Assembly (NCBI GenBank): GCA_013822855.1
Contig: PNLE01000001.1
Coordinates: forward strand, 1-64,000
Direction: 5' to 3'
Length of the DNA stretch: 64,000 bases
Source: Planctomyces sp.
GTDB taxonomy: Bacteria > Planctomycetota > Planctomycetia > Planctomycetales > Planctomycetaceae
In this document: positions 27,775 to 38,609 of the stretch, in pieces
Layout of the letters: each line of letters starts with the position of its first letter
Position numbering within the stretch: the stretch's first letter is position 1
Notes under the pieces: generated by a model
The model's database searches: none
The model's input: only the letters and a program-made list of their open reading frames with translations
Told to the model about the DNA's origin: nothing
Program-made: the position numbers and the translations under genes

Positions 27775-28722
27775 ATGCCGCTCCCCAAGTTTGAAGAACT
27801 TTTTGCTCGGCTGGATGATCACTGCCCGCAAGTGAGAGTTGTCGCCGCCGGTGGTGCGGATGCCACGGTGCTGGAGGCAATGTCCGCCGCCGCCGAGCGG
27901 GGCTGGATCGAGCCGATGGTTACGGGCCATGCCCCGGCCATTCATCAATTGGCCGATTCGCTTGGTGTTTCGCTCAATCCCTTCCAGGTGATCGATGTCC
28001 ATGAAGCCGAAGTGGATACTCCCGCTCCCGCTATGGCCGCCGTCGCGGAGATCCATGCGGGACGGGCCGCCATTCTCATGAAAGGACAGATCGCCACCCC
28101 CCATCTCATGAAAGCAGTGCTTCAGAAGGAAGGTGGATTGCGAACCGGTCAGGCCATCTGCCAGGTGGTGCTGATGGAGCTCCTTTCGCACGACCGTCGG
28201 TTTCTGATGACCGACACGGGGATCACGATCACACCCACACTCGACCAGAAGAAGCAGATGGTCGAGCACCTTGTGAAGGCGGGAAGGGGACTGGCCTCGA
28301 TGAGTCCCACCGCTTCGCCATTGGATGATGTGTTTCGCATCGGTCTGATGGCGGCGACGGAGAAGGTTTCGGAGGCGATGCCGGACACGCTCGATTGTCC
28401 CGCCCTGTGCGAACTGGCGAATGAAAGCCGCTATGGCCACTGTCTCATCGAAGGGCCGCTCTCGTTCGACATGGCGATGGATGCGGCGGCGACCAGCCGG
28501 AAGGGGCTTGACCGTCGGATCGCGGGCAACGCCGATGCCATGCTGTTTCCGTCGTTGCAAGCGGCGAATTTAACGGTGAAGGCCATCATGTACACGGCCC
28601 ACTGCCGGTTCGGCGGCATGCTGATGGGAACCACGCACCCCGTTGTTTTCATGTCGCGGGCGGATGAGACCGCCACTCGACTGAACTCGCTCGCGCTGGC
28701 GATCTCCACGGCTCTCGCGTGA
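27775..28722 (+). CDS. Phosphate butyryl/acetyltransferase family protein
   Basis: A 315-residue enzyme of the phosphate acetyl/butyryl-transferase family, exchanging CoA and phosphate on acyl groups. Hallmarks are RAAILMKGQIATPHLMKAVL, FLMTDTGITITPTLDQK, YGHCLIEGPLSFDMAMDAAA, AGNADAMLFPSLQAANLTVK, and the C-terminal FGGMLMGTTHPVVFMSRADE. Length and motif order fit phosphate butyryltransferase better than Pta. No butyrate kinase or acetate kinase gene lies in the window. ATG at 27775 follows GGAG somewhat distantly. The crotonase-like gene upstream on the same strand suggests a joint role in short-chain acyl-CoA handling. Confidence 0.85.
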   Translation: MPLPKFEELFARLDDHCPQVRVVAAGGADATVLEAMSAAAERGWIEPMVTGHAPAIHQLADSLGVSLNPFQVIDVHEAEVDTPAPAMAAVAEIHAGRAAILMKGQIATPHLMKAVLQKEGGLRTGQAICQVVLMELLSHDRRFLMTDTGITITPTLDQKKQMVEHLVKAGRGLASMSPTASPLDDVFRIGLMAATEKVSEAMPDTLDCPALCELANESRYGHCLIEGPLSFDMAMDAAATSRKGLDRRIAGNADAMLFPSLQAANLTVKAIMYTAHCRFGGMLMGTTHPVVFMSRADETATRLNSLALAISTALA

Positions 28723-28743
28723 GGTTCATCCCTGGCACCATGC

Positions 28744-30354
28744 CTATGGTATTGTGGCCTTGTCTGCTTTGGCTGCCTTCTTGGCCCTTGTGGGCTGTTC
28801 AGGAACGAGACCCACCTTCGTGTCGCAATCCGGCATCGGGAAGACGTCATTCGGCGAGGTTTGGTCGCTAAGGATTTTTATCGCCTCGGTGATCAGATCC
28901 GGGCGTGACTCCGCAAGGTTTGTCGTCTCCGACTCATCATCGGCGATGTTGTAGACTTCCCATGGCTGGGGGTTCCGAGTCTTGAGACCGCGGCGGAGGA
29001 TTTTGAAGTCGCCCAACCGGACACAGACCTGCCCAGTGTACTCCGCATAAACCCAGACCATGGGTGTCTGGCGCTCAAGCGGTCCGGCCGGAGATTTCCC
29101 CGTCAGCAGTGGCAACAGGCTCGTTCCGTCCAGTCCCTCCGGTTGTGGAATGTTCGCCGCTTCGCAGAGTGTGGGGAACCAGTCGGGGAAGTAGGTGGGT
29201 GCCTCGCAGATCTGGCCCGGGGCGATTGTCCCCGGCCAGGCGACAATCGCGGGAACCCGCAGGCCCCCTTCGTAGATGCTCCCCTTGTAGCCGCGCAGTC
29301 CTCGGGTGCTGTTGAAGAAAACGGGATCGGCTCCGCCGACATGGAAGTACTCGCTGGCGGAGTCGTGGGTCGCGCCGTTGTCGCTGGTGAAGACGATCAA
29401 TGTCTTCTCCAAGAGGCCCGCTTTCTCAAGAGTGGCCACCACTTGGCCAACGTGATCATCGAGGTCATGGATCATCGCAGCATAGGCGGCCCGGGGACGG
29501 GGATGGGGCAGGTAACCCCCTTCGCCGCGATAGACACGATCATCCCATTCCTTTGGAAAGCGCTCGAGCAGCTTTGGTGGGGGCTGCATGGCGACATGCG
29601 GTTCGATGAATGGCAGATAGAGGAAAAAAGGCTGGGTGCGATGGGCTTCGATGAATGCGGTGGCGGCTCCGAGAATTTCCTGGGGTGCGTATTTTTTCCC
29701 CTGGTAAGTCTCCAGCAGCACATCCCCCTCGGGCTGCTTCTTGTGTCCGGGAATGGGTGCTTCGTTGAGCAGCACAGACACGCGATTTTTCCAGAGCGAT
29801 TTGGGAAAGTAACTGTGGGCGATGGCCTGGCAGTTGTAGCCGAAGAATTCGTCGAAACCTTTGCGGTTGGGTTCACCGGTGCTTCCGATCGGGCCGAGGC
29901 CCCACTTTCCGAATGCGCCGGTCGCGTAGCCGGCGCGCTCAAACTCCTGGGCCAGCGTCACGGACTCTTTGCTGAGGGGGTGCTGCCCTTCCGTGAATTG
30001 AGGGATCAGGACCTTGGCCTGCTGGTTGCCGCGAATTTCCGCATGTCCCAGATGTTTGCCAGTCATGAGGACACAGCGGGAGGGGGCGCAGGTGGGGGCA
30101 CCGCTGTAGTGCCGGGTGAGCTTGATTCCGCGAGTGGCCAATCGATCAATGTTCGGCGTGGGAATCTTTTCCTGGCCAAAGCACCCGACTTCACCCCATC
30201 CCAAGTCGTCCGCGAGGATGAAAACGACATTGGGGCGGTCGGGAGCTGCGTCCGCTGCCTGAAGTTGCCCTGTTGCTGCCGAGTCAAGCAATGGGAGAAG
30301 GGTTGCTGCACACAAAATCAGCAAATGGCAAGCCTGCATAAAAACGCTTTTCAT
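28744..30354 (-). CDS. Secreted sulfatase (formylglycine type)
   Basis: A 536-residue arylsulfatase-family hydrolase that removes sulfate esters, probably from polysaccharide or other sulfated substrates outside the cytoplasm. The signal peptide is at about residues 1-30 (ACHLLILCAATLLPLLDSAA). Metal-binding Asp49-Asp50 is in FILADDLGWGEVG. The modification motif C89-A-P-S-R93 would be converted to formylglycine, followed by LMTGKHLGHAEIRGN. A later metal site is IVFTSDNGATHDSASEYFHV. ATG at 30354 is chosen as the first with a signal-like N-terminus; ATG at 30339 is close. No maturase gene is nearby. The gene converges with the phosphotransacylase-like gene, 21 bases apart. Confidence 0.92.
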   Translation of the reverse strand: MKSVFMQACHLLILCAATLLPLLDSAATGQLQAADAAPDRPNVVFILADDLGWGEVGCFGQEKIPTPNIDRLATRGIKLTRHYSGAPTCAPSRCVLMTGKHLGHAEIRGNQQAKVLIPQFTEGQHPLSKESVTLAQEFERAGYATGAFGKWGLGPIGSTGEPNRKGFDEFFGYNCQAIAHSYFPKSLWKNRVSVLLNEAPIPGHKKQPEGDVLLETYQGKKYAPQEILGAATAFIEAHRTQPFFLYLPFIEPHVAMQPPPKLLERFPKEWDDRVYRGEGGYLPHPRPRAAYAAMIHDLDDHVGQVVATLEKAGLLEKTLIVFTSDNGATHDSASEYFHVGGADPVFFNSTRGLRGYKGSIYEGGLRVPAIVAWPGTIAPGQICEAPTYFPDWFPTLCEAANIPQPEGLDGTSLLPLLTGKSPAGPLERQTPMVWVYAEYTGQVCVRLGDFKILRRGLKTRNPQPWEVYNIADDESETTNLAESRPDLITEAIKILSDQTSPNDVFPMPDCDTKVGLVPEQPTRAKKAAKADKATIP

Positions 30355-30854
30355 TAAAAAGCACCCATAACACATGTGCGACAGATTTGAGTTCACGTGA
30401 TGCCCGGAAAGTGGGCAGCGATTATTTCGGGTTTGGCATGACACTGAGGGACTTGTTGACAAAACCCGCCTATTTTATCGCACATTCGTTGAAAGCCGAA
30501 CTTTTCGTGGCCATTGGCCTGTTTCGCATCTCAGAATGCACGAAAATTGCATACATGATTTGGTGGGGGAGGTGTGGATTCCGCAATAACTGAGACGAGT
30601 TTGTGATTCAGTTGATTCCAAAACAAACGATGTTGCGTTTTGTGAACTACCATTGCAGCAGTCTGGGAGGCCACATCCTGGGGATGGGGCAATTCGTTTC
30701 GATCACCTGATCAATAAACCCGTTCCATCAGTCGCCGGATTCGATGCGACATACTGTTTGAACAAGGTTTCAGCGGTCTGGAAACTTGCTGGTGGCAGCC
30801 AGTGTTTCCAATCTCGCCACTTTCACGAACAACTGCCGGAAAAGCCAGAATCTT
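30355..30854. other. Divergent intergenic region before the ligase cluster
   Basis: 500 bases, more AT-rich than its surroundings (for example 30340-30360 and 30460-30480). It should hold promoters for the sulfatase (minus) and the transglutaminase-DUF2126 gene (plus). A TTGACA hexamer is at 30456-30461, but no matching -10 box is at the right distance. No gene or strong hairpin is seen. Confidence 0.45.
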
Positions 30855-33800
30855 ATGACGATCCGCGTCGCTCTCCACCACAAAACGGTTTACACCTACG
30901 ACCGCCTCGTTTCGATGGGGGCGCACATTGTTCGATTGAGGCCCGCGCCCCATTGCCGGACGCCCATCGTCTCCTATTCGCTCAACATCGAGCCGAAGGA
31001 TCACTTCCTCAACTGGCAGCAGGATCCGCACGGAAACCACATCGCCCGGTTGGTCTTTCCCAAACAAACTTCCGAATTCAGTGTCGGCGTCGATCTCATC
31101 GCCGAGATGACGGTAGTGAACCCTTTCGACTTCTTCCTCGAAGAATACGCCGAAGCCTTTCCCTTCACCTACGAATCTTGGCTGAAATCGGAATTGACGG
31201 CTTACCGTACGGAGGAGGAGCCCGGTCCGCTGATGAAGAGCTATCTCGAAACCGTAGAGATGAAGCCCCAGCGGACGATCGATTTCCTGGTCGAGCTCAA
31301 CAAGCAGATCCACCGCGATGTCTGCTATGTGATTCGCATGGAACCTGGCGTGCAGTCTCCCGAGGAGACACTGTCGAAGCGTTCCGGCTCTTGCCGCGAT
31401 TCCGCGTGGCTGCTGGTGAACGTGTTGCGGCATCTGGGTTTGGCGGCACGGTTCGCCTCGGGTTACCTGATTCAGTTGGCCCCCGATCTCAAGGCGCTCG
31501 ACGGCCCTTCGGGCACGGAAGTCGACTTCACCGACCTGCATGCCTGGACTGAAGTTTATCTTCCCGGGGCGGGTTGGGTGGGTCTCGATCCCACTTCGGG
31601 CCTCTTCTGCGGCGAAGGGCATATTCCGCTCGCCTGCACTCCCGAACCATCATCGGCGGCCCCCGTGACCGGAGCGGTCGATCCCTGCGAAACCACGTTC
31701 CAATTCGAAATGGAAGTCGTTCGTGTCCATGAGGATCCCCGCGTCACGAAGCCTTACACCGACGAGCAGTGGCAGCGGATCACGCGGCTAGGGAACGATG
31801 TCGATCGTCATTTGCATGCCGCCGATGTCCGTCTGACAATGGGCGGCGAACCGACCTTCGTCTCGATCGACGACATGGAAGGGGACGAGTGGAACACCGC
31901 CGCCGTCGGACCGACGAAACGCATGCGTGCCGATGTGCTCTCGCGCCGATTGCGTGAACGTTTCGCCCAAGGGGCGTTGCTCCATTACGGTCAAGGGAAG
32001 TGGTATCCCGGCGAGCCGTTGCCGCGCTGGGCCTTCACGCTGATCTCGCGGAAGGATGGTCTGCCCGTCTGGCGTCAGCCCAAGTTGATGGCCGACGAGA
32101 CGACGAAATACGAATTCACCTTTGAAGACGCCCGCCGCTTCATCGAGACGTTGGCGAAGAATCTCGAAGTCACCACCGATACCATCGTCAATGGTTATGA
32201 GGATGTCGCTTACTACGCCATGCGCGAGATGCGGCTCCCCATCAACGTCGAGGTCTTCGACAACAAGCTCAAAGACCGCCAGGAGCGGGAACGGATCGTG
32301 CGTCTGTTCGAGCGGGGGATCGGCAAGCCGACGGGTTGCGTCCTCCCTCTTCGCCGCAATCGGTGGAGCAGCACGCCGCACTGGATGACGGCCGAGTGGT
32401 CCGTCCGCCGGGATCAGTTCTATCTTCTGCCGGGTGATTCGGCGATGGGCTTCCGCCTGCCGCTGGATTCGCTCCCCTACGTCTCGGATGACAAGCTCAG
32501 CCAATTGATGGAGCGGGATCCGATCGAACCGTTGGCCCCCTTGCCGATCCCGAAGCCATTGCGGCGGGCGGCCCAGGCCATGGTTCCCGCAGTCCCGTTG
32601 GGCGTGGCTTCGACCAGTGCCGCCAATCTGTGGTCCGCACAGAGTCTGGGCGATGATCAGCCTCAGGATCGACCGTCGGCGGAGCATTGGGGATTCGGGG
32701 AAGGGGTGGCGATGAAATCCACCGCCCGCAAGTCCACACTTCACGGGGGAGATGGTGGATCCTCTCACTCCGGGTATGCCAGCTTCGATGGTTCCGCTCA
32801 AGCCAATGGCGAGACACATACCAACGGCTCCGGCGGATACGATTCCGTCATTGGCCATAACGGTAACGGGAACGGACATCATGGCAGCGGGCAAAATGGC
32901 AGCCAGGAAAATGGTTATGGCCAGTCGACCTGGGCCGCTCCAGTGCCGGTCATGTTCGACGATGGCTGGGTGCGGACGGCCATTGTGGTCGAGCCGCGTG
33001 AGGGCCGCCTGTTCGTGTTCCTGCCCCCGGTGGAAACGGCGGAATGTTTCCTGGAGTTGATCGCCGCCATCGAAGAGACGGCGACAGAGCTTGCAATGCC
33101 AGTCGCGGTGGAAGGGTATCTCCCACCGTACGATCCGCGCCTGCTGGTGTGGAAGGTCACGCCCGATCCTGGGGTGATCGAAGTCAACACACCTCCCACG
33201 GAAACCTGGAACGAACTCTCCGAACTCACCACGGGCCTATACGAGGAGGCGCGGCTTTCGAGGCTGGGCACCGAAAAGTTCATGCTCGATGGCCGGCACT
33301 CGGGGACGGGCGGCGGCAACCATGTCGTCCTCGGCGGCAAGACGCCAGCCGACAGTCCCTTCCTGCGACGTCCGGATCTGCTCCGCAGCCTCATCTCGTT
33401 CTGGGTCAACCACCCGTCACTCTCGTACCTGTTTTCGGGCCTGTTCATCGGCCCGACGAGCCAGGCACCGCGTGTGGACGAAGGCCGCCGCGACACACTG
33501 TATGAACTGGAACTCGCCTTCGAGCAGATCCCCGATCACACGGCGGTTCCTCCCTGGCTGGTGGATCGCATTTTCCGCAATCTGCTCATCGACGTGACGG
33601 GCAACACACACCGCTCCGAATTCTGCATCGACAAGCTCTATTCGCCCGACAGTTCCACCGGTCGGCTGGGGCTGGTCGAGTTCCGCGGGTTCGAGATGCC
33701 GCCGCATGCCCGCATGAGCCTGACGCAGCAGCTTTTGATCCGTGCCCTCGTGGCCTGGTTCTGGGAAGAGCCTTACCGGCACTCCGTGGTGCATTGGGGC

Positions 33801-34487
33801 ACATCACTCCACGACCGCTTCATGCTGCCGCACTTCCTGGAAGAGGACTTCAAATGCGTGATCGGCGAGCTTCAGAACGCGGGATTCGCGTTCGAGGCCG
33901 AATGGTTCGATCCGCACTTCGAGTTCCGCTGCCAGAAGATCGGCGAGCTTTCCCTGGGTTCGGTTCACGTCGAGTTCCGCACGGCTTTGGAGCCTTGGTA
34001 TGTCCTCGGTGAGGAAGGGGCTCCCGGCGGCACTGCCCGTTATGTCGATTCGTCGGTCGAACGATTGCAGGTGAAGGTCAAGGGGCTGACTCCCGGCCGT
34101 CATGTTCTGACGGTCAATGGCCGCCGGATTCCTTTGCATCCAACGGGCACCGAATCGGAATACGTGGCGGGCGTGCGGTATCGGGCCTGGCAGCCGCCAT
34201 CGTGCCTGCATCCCACGATCGGGATCCATTCGCCGCTGACGTTCGATGTCATCGACACGTGGTTGGAACGCTCCGTGGGCGGGGCCCAGTATCATGTGGT
34301 TCATCCGGGTGGCCGAGGCTACGACGTCTTCCCCGTCAACTCCTACGAGGCGGAAAGCCGCCGCATGAATCGGTTCTTCAAGATGAACCACACGGGGGGA
34401 TCTGTACGGATTCCACCAGAACATACGAACCGGCACTTCCCGTTCACCCTCGATCTTCGCAGGCCGTCGGCACCGATGTTCATGTGA
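30855..34487 (+). CDS. Transglutaminase-like / DUF2126 (GS-like amidoligase) fusion
   Basis: 1210 residues. The N-terminal transglutaminase unit (1-310) starts [16 protein letters not shown]. Its catalytic triad is visible: Cys180 in [10 protein letters not shown], His229 in DLHAWTEVY, Asp245 in VGLDPTSG. The C-terminal part is DUF2126, described in genome-context surveys as a circularly permuted glutamine-synthetase-like ligase. It has [40 protein letters not shown] and [20 protein letters not shown]. Between them, at about residues 590-695, lies a Gly/Asn/His/Ser-rich linker. No signal peptide is seen, so it is probably cytoplasmic. The start at 30855 is set by homology of the transglutaminase N-terminus and a GGAAAAG site. 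It is the first gene of the five-gene cluster. Confidence 0.88.
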   Translation: MTIRVALHHKTVYTYDRLVSMGAHIVRLRPAPHCRTPIVSYSLNIEPKDHFLNWQQDPHGNHIARLVFPKQTSEFSVGVDLIAEMTVVNPFDFFLEEYAEAFPFTYESWLKSELTAYRTEEEPGPLMKSYLETVEMKPQRTIDFLVELNKQIHRDVCYVIRMEPGVQSPEETLSKRSGSCRDSAWLLVNVLRHLGLAARFASGYLIQLAPDLKALDGPSGTEVDFTDLHAWTEVYLPGAGWVGLDPTSGLFCGEGHIPLACTPEPSSAAPVTGAVDPCETTFQFEMEVVRVHEDPRVTKPYTDEQWQRITRLGNDVDRHLHAADVRLTMGGEPTFVSIDDMEGDEWNTAAVGPTKRMRADVLSRRLRERFAQGALLHYGQGKWYPGEPLPRWAFTLISRKDGLPVWRQPKLMADETTKYEFTFEDARRFIETLAKNLEVTTDTIVNGYEDVAYYAMREMRLPINVEVFDNKLKDRQERERIVRLFERGIGKPTGCVLPLRRNRWSSTPHWMTAEWSVRRDQFYLLPGDSAMGFRLPLDSLPYVSDDKLSQLMERDPIEPLAPLPIPKPLRRAAQAMVPAVPLGVASTSAANLWSAQSLGDDQPQDRPSAEHWGFGEGVAMKSTARKSTLHGGDGGSSHSGYASFDGSAQANGETHTNGSGGYDSVIGHNGNGNGHHGSGQNGSQENGYGQSTWAAPVPVMFDDGWVRTAIVVEPREGRLFVFLPPVETAECFLELIAAIEETATELAMPVAVEGYLPPYDPRLLVWKVTPDPGVIEVNTPPTETWNELSELTTGLYEEARLSRLGTEKFMLDGRHSGTGGGNHVVLGGKTPADSPFLRRPDLLRSLISFWVNHPSLSYLFSGLFIGPTSQAPRVDEGRRDTLYELELAFEQIPDHTAVPPWLVDRIFRNLLIDVTGNTHRSEFCIDKLYSPDSSTGRLGLVEFRGFEMPPHARMSLTQQLLIRALVAWFWEEPYRHSVVHWGTSLHDRFMLPHFLEEDFKCVIGELQNAGFAFEAEWFDPHFEFRCQKIGELSLGSVHVEFRTALEPWYVLGEEGAPGGTARYVDSSVERLQVKVKGLTPGRHVLTVNGRRIPLHPTGTESEYVAGVRYRAWQPPSCLHPTIGIHSPLTFDVIDTWLERSVGGAQYHVVHPGGRGYDVFPVNSYEAESRRMNRFFKMNHTGGSVRIPPEHTNRHFPFTLDLRRPSAPMFM

Positions 34488-34571
34488 TGTCGTGAAGGCT
34501 GGCTGGTAGATCATTTGAGTGGTCGATCACCTGTGTGGTCGATCAGATTCGGAAACGTGCCACATGAGCCG

Positions 34572-34604
34572 AAACGTCCCTGTGATTCCCATGGGGCGTT
34601 TTTG
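34572..34604 (+). terminator. Intrinsic terminator after the DUF2126 gene
   Basis: AAACGTCCC (34572-34580) pairs with GGGGCGTTT (34593-34601, one G-U pair) around a 12-base loop, followed by TTTG. It sits 84 bases after the stop. Just upstream is a direct repeat GTGGTCGATCA at 34519-34529 and 34535-34545. Confidence 0.55.
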
Positions 34605-34707
34605 TAATCGGGGCGATCGTCAAGAATACGCAGTTGCACGATCGGTTGATGAACGGATACGGGGTGGCGATCGCAGTGGGAATACATGGGAAGCGGACTC
34701 GATCCTG

Positions 34708-34736
34708 TTGACAGTTTGATGGCCGCTCTTGTATCC
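34708..34736 (+). promoter_or_regulatory. Candidate sigma-70-type promoter for the ATP-grasp fusion
   Basis: A perfect -35 hexamer TTGACA (34708-34713), a spacer of 16 to 17, then TGTATC/GTATCC as a weak -10. It follows the terminator at 34572 and precedes the ATG at 34843 by about 107 bases, supporting separate transcription of the second gene and the ATG start over the upstream TTG at 34729. Confidence 0.35.
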
Positions 34737-34842
34737 ACGCTGTCGCACGCACATCCTTGTGCTCAACAGTGGTGAATTGTTGGATCGCCGGAGCCGAAAT
34801 GGTTCGCAGGCCGCAACCCGTGCGAAAGATCGACAGCGCGAG

Positions 34843-37521
34843 ATGACTCAAGCCCCTGGAACAGTCCTGCGAACCGGCCTGGCTGATGGACTCATTGAAA
34901 GTTATCCCGTCGCGGACGGATCCTACGATGAGTATTTCTCCGCGCCGGGGACGTTGCGTCCGCACACGATGCAGCTGGTCGATGCCCTGCACGAGATGGG
35001 GCCGGTCGAGCTGCTGCGTTGCCGGCAGCAGGCACAGCGGACGATCCATGAAAACAGCGTGACCTACACCTCCCATGGCGACACCGAACGTCGGAATCGT
35101 CCATGGGAGTTCGATGTCATCCCGCTGATCATCCCGCCGGATCAATGGCAGAAACTCTCGCGAGGGCTGTCGCAGCGGGCTTATCTGCTGAACATGATCG
35201 TGCGGGATCTGTACGGCGAGCAGCGTTTGCTCAGCGAGCGGCTGCTCCCGCCACAGCTTCTCTTCGGCAATCCGCTCTACTCCCGAGCGCTGCACGATCT
35301 GCCGGCTCCGGTGCAGCATCAGTGGTTGCAATTGTACGCGGCCGAATTAGCGAGAAATCCCCAGGGGCAATGGATGGTCGTCGCCGACCGGACGGAGGCC
35401 CCTTCGGGAGTAGCGTACGCGCTGGAAAACCGGATCGTCGGTTCCAGCATCTATCCCAAAGTCTTCCGAGATCAAAGAGTTCAGAGACTCGCGCCGTTCT
35501 TCATCGCCCTGCGCGAACTGCTCCAGAAAATGGCTTACGACCACCGCGACAACCCGCGGATCGTCCTGTTGAGTCAGGGACCCTCAAACCCCAATTTCTT
35601 TGAAGATGCGTATCTTGCTCGCTATCTCGGTTACACGCTTGTCGAGGGCGAGGATCTCGCCGTTCGCGACCAGCAGGTGATGCTCAAGACGTTAGGAGGC
35701 TTGCTGCCGGTGGATGTGCTCTTCCGCCGTCTGGACGATCTCGATTGCGATCCTTTGGAATTGAAGAGCGATTCGTTCCGGGGAGTGACGGGGCTCGTGC
35801 AGGCTTTGCGGGCCCGCCAATGCGCCGTCGCCAACGCATTGGGCAGCAGTCTCCTGGAAACGCCCGCGATCATGGCCTACCTGCCGCAGATCGCGCGCAG
35901 CTGGCTGGGGACGGAACTGGAAATCGAATCGGCTCGGACCTGGTGGTGCGGGGATCCCAAATCGCTGGCCTATGTTCGCGAGCATGCCCACAAACTCTGG
36001 ATCCGGCCCGCCTTCGCCCATTCCAACCTCCCTTCCGGTCGACCGGCGGAGATGTCCCAGGCTCAACGGGATTCCCTGCTGGCGGCCTTGAATCACCGGC
36101 CCCACTTGTTCGTCGGCCAAGAGATCGTGCATCGCTCGAAGGCTCCGGTCTTGCTTAACGATTCGTGGCAGTCTTGGCATCTGGGGTTGCGGACGTATCT
36201 TGTGGCATCGAACGCGGGATACATCGCCATGCCGGGTGGGCTGGTCCGCTGTTCGCCCCAATCGCACACGATCGACCATTCGGTTTCGCTGGGGGAAGGG
36301 GCCAAGGATTGCTGGGTGCTCAGCGACGGGCCGGTGCCGCAGATCACTTTGCTTTCACCACCCGGTGCGGCAATCACATTACGGCGCAGTGGTGCCGAAC
36401 TTCCCAGCCGCGTGGCCGACAACATGTTCTGGGTGGGTCGCTTCGCCGAACGTGCAGAGAGCTCGGCTCGGTTATTGCGAACACTCGTCAGCCGTTTGAC
36501 GGGCGAATCGGGCGGCAGCAATGTTCCCGAAGTCGCCGTCCTGATGCGTTGTCTGGCGGAAGGTGGCCAGATTGAACCGAGCTTCGCGTTGCAGGATTTC
36601 CGCAAGCACCTCCCCGCGATCGAGAACCTGCTTCCGCCGGCGATCTTCGACGAACGCGAGCCGTTCAGCCTGAAGGCGACGCTCAGCCAGCTTAACCATG
36701 TCGCTTCTCTGGTTCGCGAGAGACTCTCGCTCGACAGTTGGCGGACGATCAACCGGATCTACCGCGAGTTCCAAAGACGGCGGACGGGTGGGGTGACCGA
36801 TTTCGCGGACGTCCTCCAGCAGCTCAACCGTCTCATTGGCGATCTTTCGGCACTCAGTGGCTTGTCGATGGAAAGCACGACCCGCACGTTGGGTTGGCGC
36901 TTCCTGGATATCGGCCGCCGCATCGAGCGTGCGATGCAGACCATGGTGCTGGGCCGCAATCTGCTGGTGCCGGAGTACATGAACTCCTCGGCAGTGCTTG
37001 AATCGATCGTGGAGGTCGCCGACAGCCTGATCACCTATCGCACGCGATATCTGACCCGCATTCAGTTGCCGCCGGTGTTGGATCTGATTCTCACGGACGA
37101 CACCAATCCCCGTTCGGTCATCTTCCAATTGCAGACTTTGTCCCAGCACATCGATCAACTTCCACGGGATCGATCGGCTCCGTTGAGAACCACCGAGCAG
37201 CGTCTTATTTTGAATGCGATCAGCCAGTTGCAGCTGGTCTCAGCGGAGGAACTGACGCGGGCGAACGATCCCCGTGTCCGTGACCGGATCGATGCCCGGC
37301 TGGGACGTTTGTCGAGGCTGTTGCCCAAGTTGTCGAACGCGATCACCCATCAGTATCTGCTGCATGCCGTCTCGGCCCAGCAACTGACGGATGTTCGGCC
37401 GCGAAAACTGAAATCGAATGAATGGAACGTGTCGCCGCCGAAAGCAAATGGTGTGTCCACACGGGAGAAGTCGAGGCTCAAGGATCCGAACGATGACCAG
37501 ACGGATCCGAACGATGTTTGA
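34843..37521 (+). CDS. Circularly permuted ATP-grasp / alpha-E domain fusion
   Basis: 892 residues. Residues about 1-515 are a circularly permuted ATP-grasp ligase (DUF404/DUF407 type). Blocks include WEFDVIPLIIPPDQWQKLSR, EAPSGVAYALENRIVGSSI, LLSQGPSNPNFFEDAYLARY, LPVDVLFRRLDDLDCDPLEL and IAMPGGLVRCSP. From residue 522 (SRVADNMFWVGRFAERAESS) to about 850 it is an alpha-E helical domain (DUF403), followed by a basic, Asp/Asn-ended tail. The alpha-E start parallels that of the stand-alone protein at 40213 (SRVADAIYWMSRYIERAENL). ATP-grasp enzymes join a carboxylate to an amine using ATP; the substrate is unknown. ATG at 34843 is preferred to TTG 34729, which would add 38 unlike residues. Confidence 0.88.
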   Translation: MTQAPGTVLRTGLADGLIESYPVADGSYDEYFSAPGTLRPHTMQLVDALHEMGPVELLRCRQQAQRTIHENSVTYTSHGDTERRNRPWEFDVIPLIIPPDQWQKLSRGLSQRAYLLNMIVRDLYGEQRLLSERLLPPQLLFGNPLYSRALHDLPAPVQHQWLQLYAAELARNPQGQWMVVADRTEAPSGVAYALENRIVGSSIYPKVFRDQRVQRLAPFFIALRELLQKMAYDHRDNPRIVLLSQGPSNPNFFEDAYLARYLGYTLVEGEDLAVRDQQVMLKTLGGLLPVDVLFRRLDDLDCDPLELKSDSFRGVTGLVQALRARQCAVANALGSSLLETPAIMAYLPQIARSWLGTELEIESARTWWCGDPKSLAYVREHAHKLWIRPAFAHSNLPSGRPAEMSQAQRDSLLAALNHRPHLFVGQEIVHRSKAPVLLNDSWQSWHLGLRTYLVASNAGYIAMPGGLVRCSPQSHTIDHSVSLGEGAKDCWVLSDGPVPQITLLSPPGAAITLRRSGAELPSRVADNMFWVGRFAERAESSARLLRTLVSRLTGESGGSNVPEVAVLMRCLAEGGQIEPSFALQDFRKHLPAIENLLPPAIFDEREPFSLKATLSQLNHVASLVRERLSLDSWRTINRIYREFQRRRTGGVTDFADVLQQLNRLIGDLSALSGLSMESTTRTLGWRFLDIGRRIERAMQTMVLGRNLLVPEYMNSSAVLESIVEVADSLITYRTRYLTRIQLPPVLDLILTDDTNPRSVIFQLQTLSQHIDQLPRDRSAPLRTTEQRLILNAISQLQLVSAEELTRANDPRVRDRIDARLGRLSRLLPKLSNAITHQYLLHAVSAQQLTDVRPRKLKSNEWNVSPPKANGVSTREKSRLKDPNDDQTDPNDV

Positions 37522-37619
37522 TCTCAAACCAGGGAGTATCCCGCCGATGTTGTCGGACTAAGTGCCGCGTTCGGATTGACGGATCTTGAAGGGCTCCCGC
37601 TGAGGCACATGCCGCGTCT

Positions 37620-38534
37620 ATGGAATATCGCATCACCCACATCACCGACTACAGCTACACCGACCCGGTGGCGGTCTGTCACAACGTGGTGCATCTCGCA
37701 CCTCGCAACATGCTGACACAGCGTTGCTTCGAACACCGTGTCGCGGTGAGACCCCGGCCGGCGGCTGTGGTCAGGCGAACCGATTTTTTCGGCAATGTGG
37801 AACATTATTTCGCCATTCAACGTCCCCATCGCCGCCTCGTGGTCAAATCGACCAGCCACATCGAGGTGATTGTCCGACCTCCGGTGATCCCCGGGCTCTC
37901 GCCGCCATGGGAGCATGTGGTGGAACGTCTGTGCCGCGCTGATGGGCATGACTGCCTGGATGCCATGCAGTTCTGCGTCGACTCTCCTTCGATTCACGCT
38001 TTCGCCGGGCTCAGGGAGTATGCGATCCCCTCATTCACTCCAAACAAGCCTATTGTTTCAGCAGTTCTTGATCTCACGGCACGAATTTTTCATGATTTCA
38101 AGTATGACCCTAAAGCGACAACCGTGAACAGTCCCTTGGAGGAGGTTCTCGAAAGTCGCCGTGGTGTCTGTCAAGACTTCGCGCATCTTCAGATCGGCTG
38201 CCTGAGATCGATGGGTCTGGCGGCCCGTTATGTGAGTGGTTACATCCGCACAATGCCACCTCCCGGAAAGGCTCGATTGATTGGTGCCGACGCGTCCCAT
38301 GCCTGGCTCTCGGTTTACTGTGGTGAAACCGGGTGGGTCGATTTCGATCCCACGAACAACACCATGGCCTCAGATCAACACATCACCACGGCCTGGGGAA
38401 GGGACTACACCGACGTTTGTCCGATCAAAGGGGTTTACATTGGCGGTGGACAGCACACGATGGCAATCTCGGTCGATGTCATGCCCGACGAGGAGTTCGA
38501 CACCTCCCCCGGATTCGCGGCGACGGCCGGTTGA
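37620..38534 (+). CDS. Transglutaminase-like cysteine peptidase family protein
   Basis: 304 residues. An N-terminal beta domain (MEYRITHITDYSYTDPVAVC) precedes the transglutaminase core with the full triad: Cys184 in RRGVCQDFAHLQ, His227 in DASHAWLSVY, Asp243 in WVDFDPTNN. The end, GRDYTDVCPIKGVYIGGGQH, is characteristic of this bacterial subgroup, which is genetically linked to ATP-grasp and alpha-E proteins. Members are suspected peptidases or amidases and not cross-linkers. There is no signal peptide, so it is probably cytoplasmic. It is 98 bases after the fusion gene and 75 before the second ATP-grasp gene, fitting one transcription unit. Confidence 0.9.
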   Translation: MEYRITHITDYSYTDPVAVCHNVVHLAPRNMLTQRCFEHRVAVRPRPAAVVRRTDFFGNVEHYFAIQRPHRRLVVKSTSHIEVIVRPPVIPGLSPPWEHVVERLCRADGHDCLDAMQFCVDSPSIHAFAGLREYAIPSFTPNKPIVSAVLDLTARIFHDFKYDPKATTVNSPLEEVLESRRGVCQDFAHLQIGCLRSMGLAARYVSGYIRTMPPPGKARLIGADASHAWLSVYCGETGWVDFDPTNNTMASDQHITTAWGRDYTDVCPIKGVYIGGGQHTMAISVDVMPDEEFDTSPGFAATAG

Positions 38535-38609
38535 CATCACGGCCGGTGGACGGGTTTCAAGCGAAGTATTGGCGACTGTTTCATTGGTATCTCACGCAGG
38601 ACCGCATTC

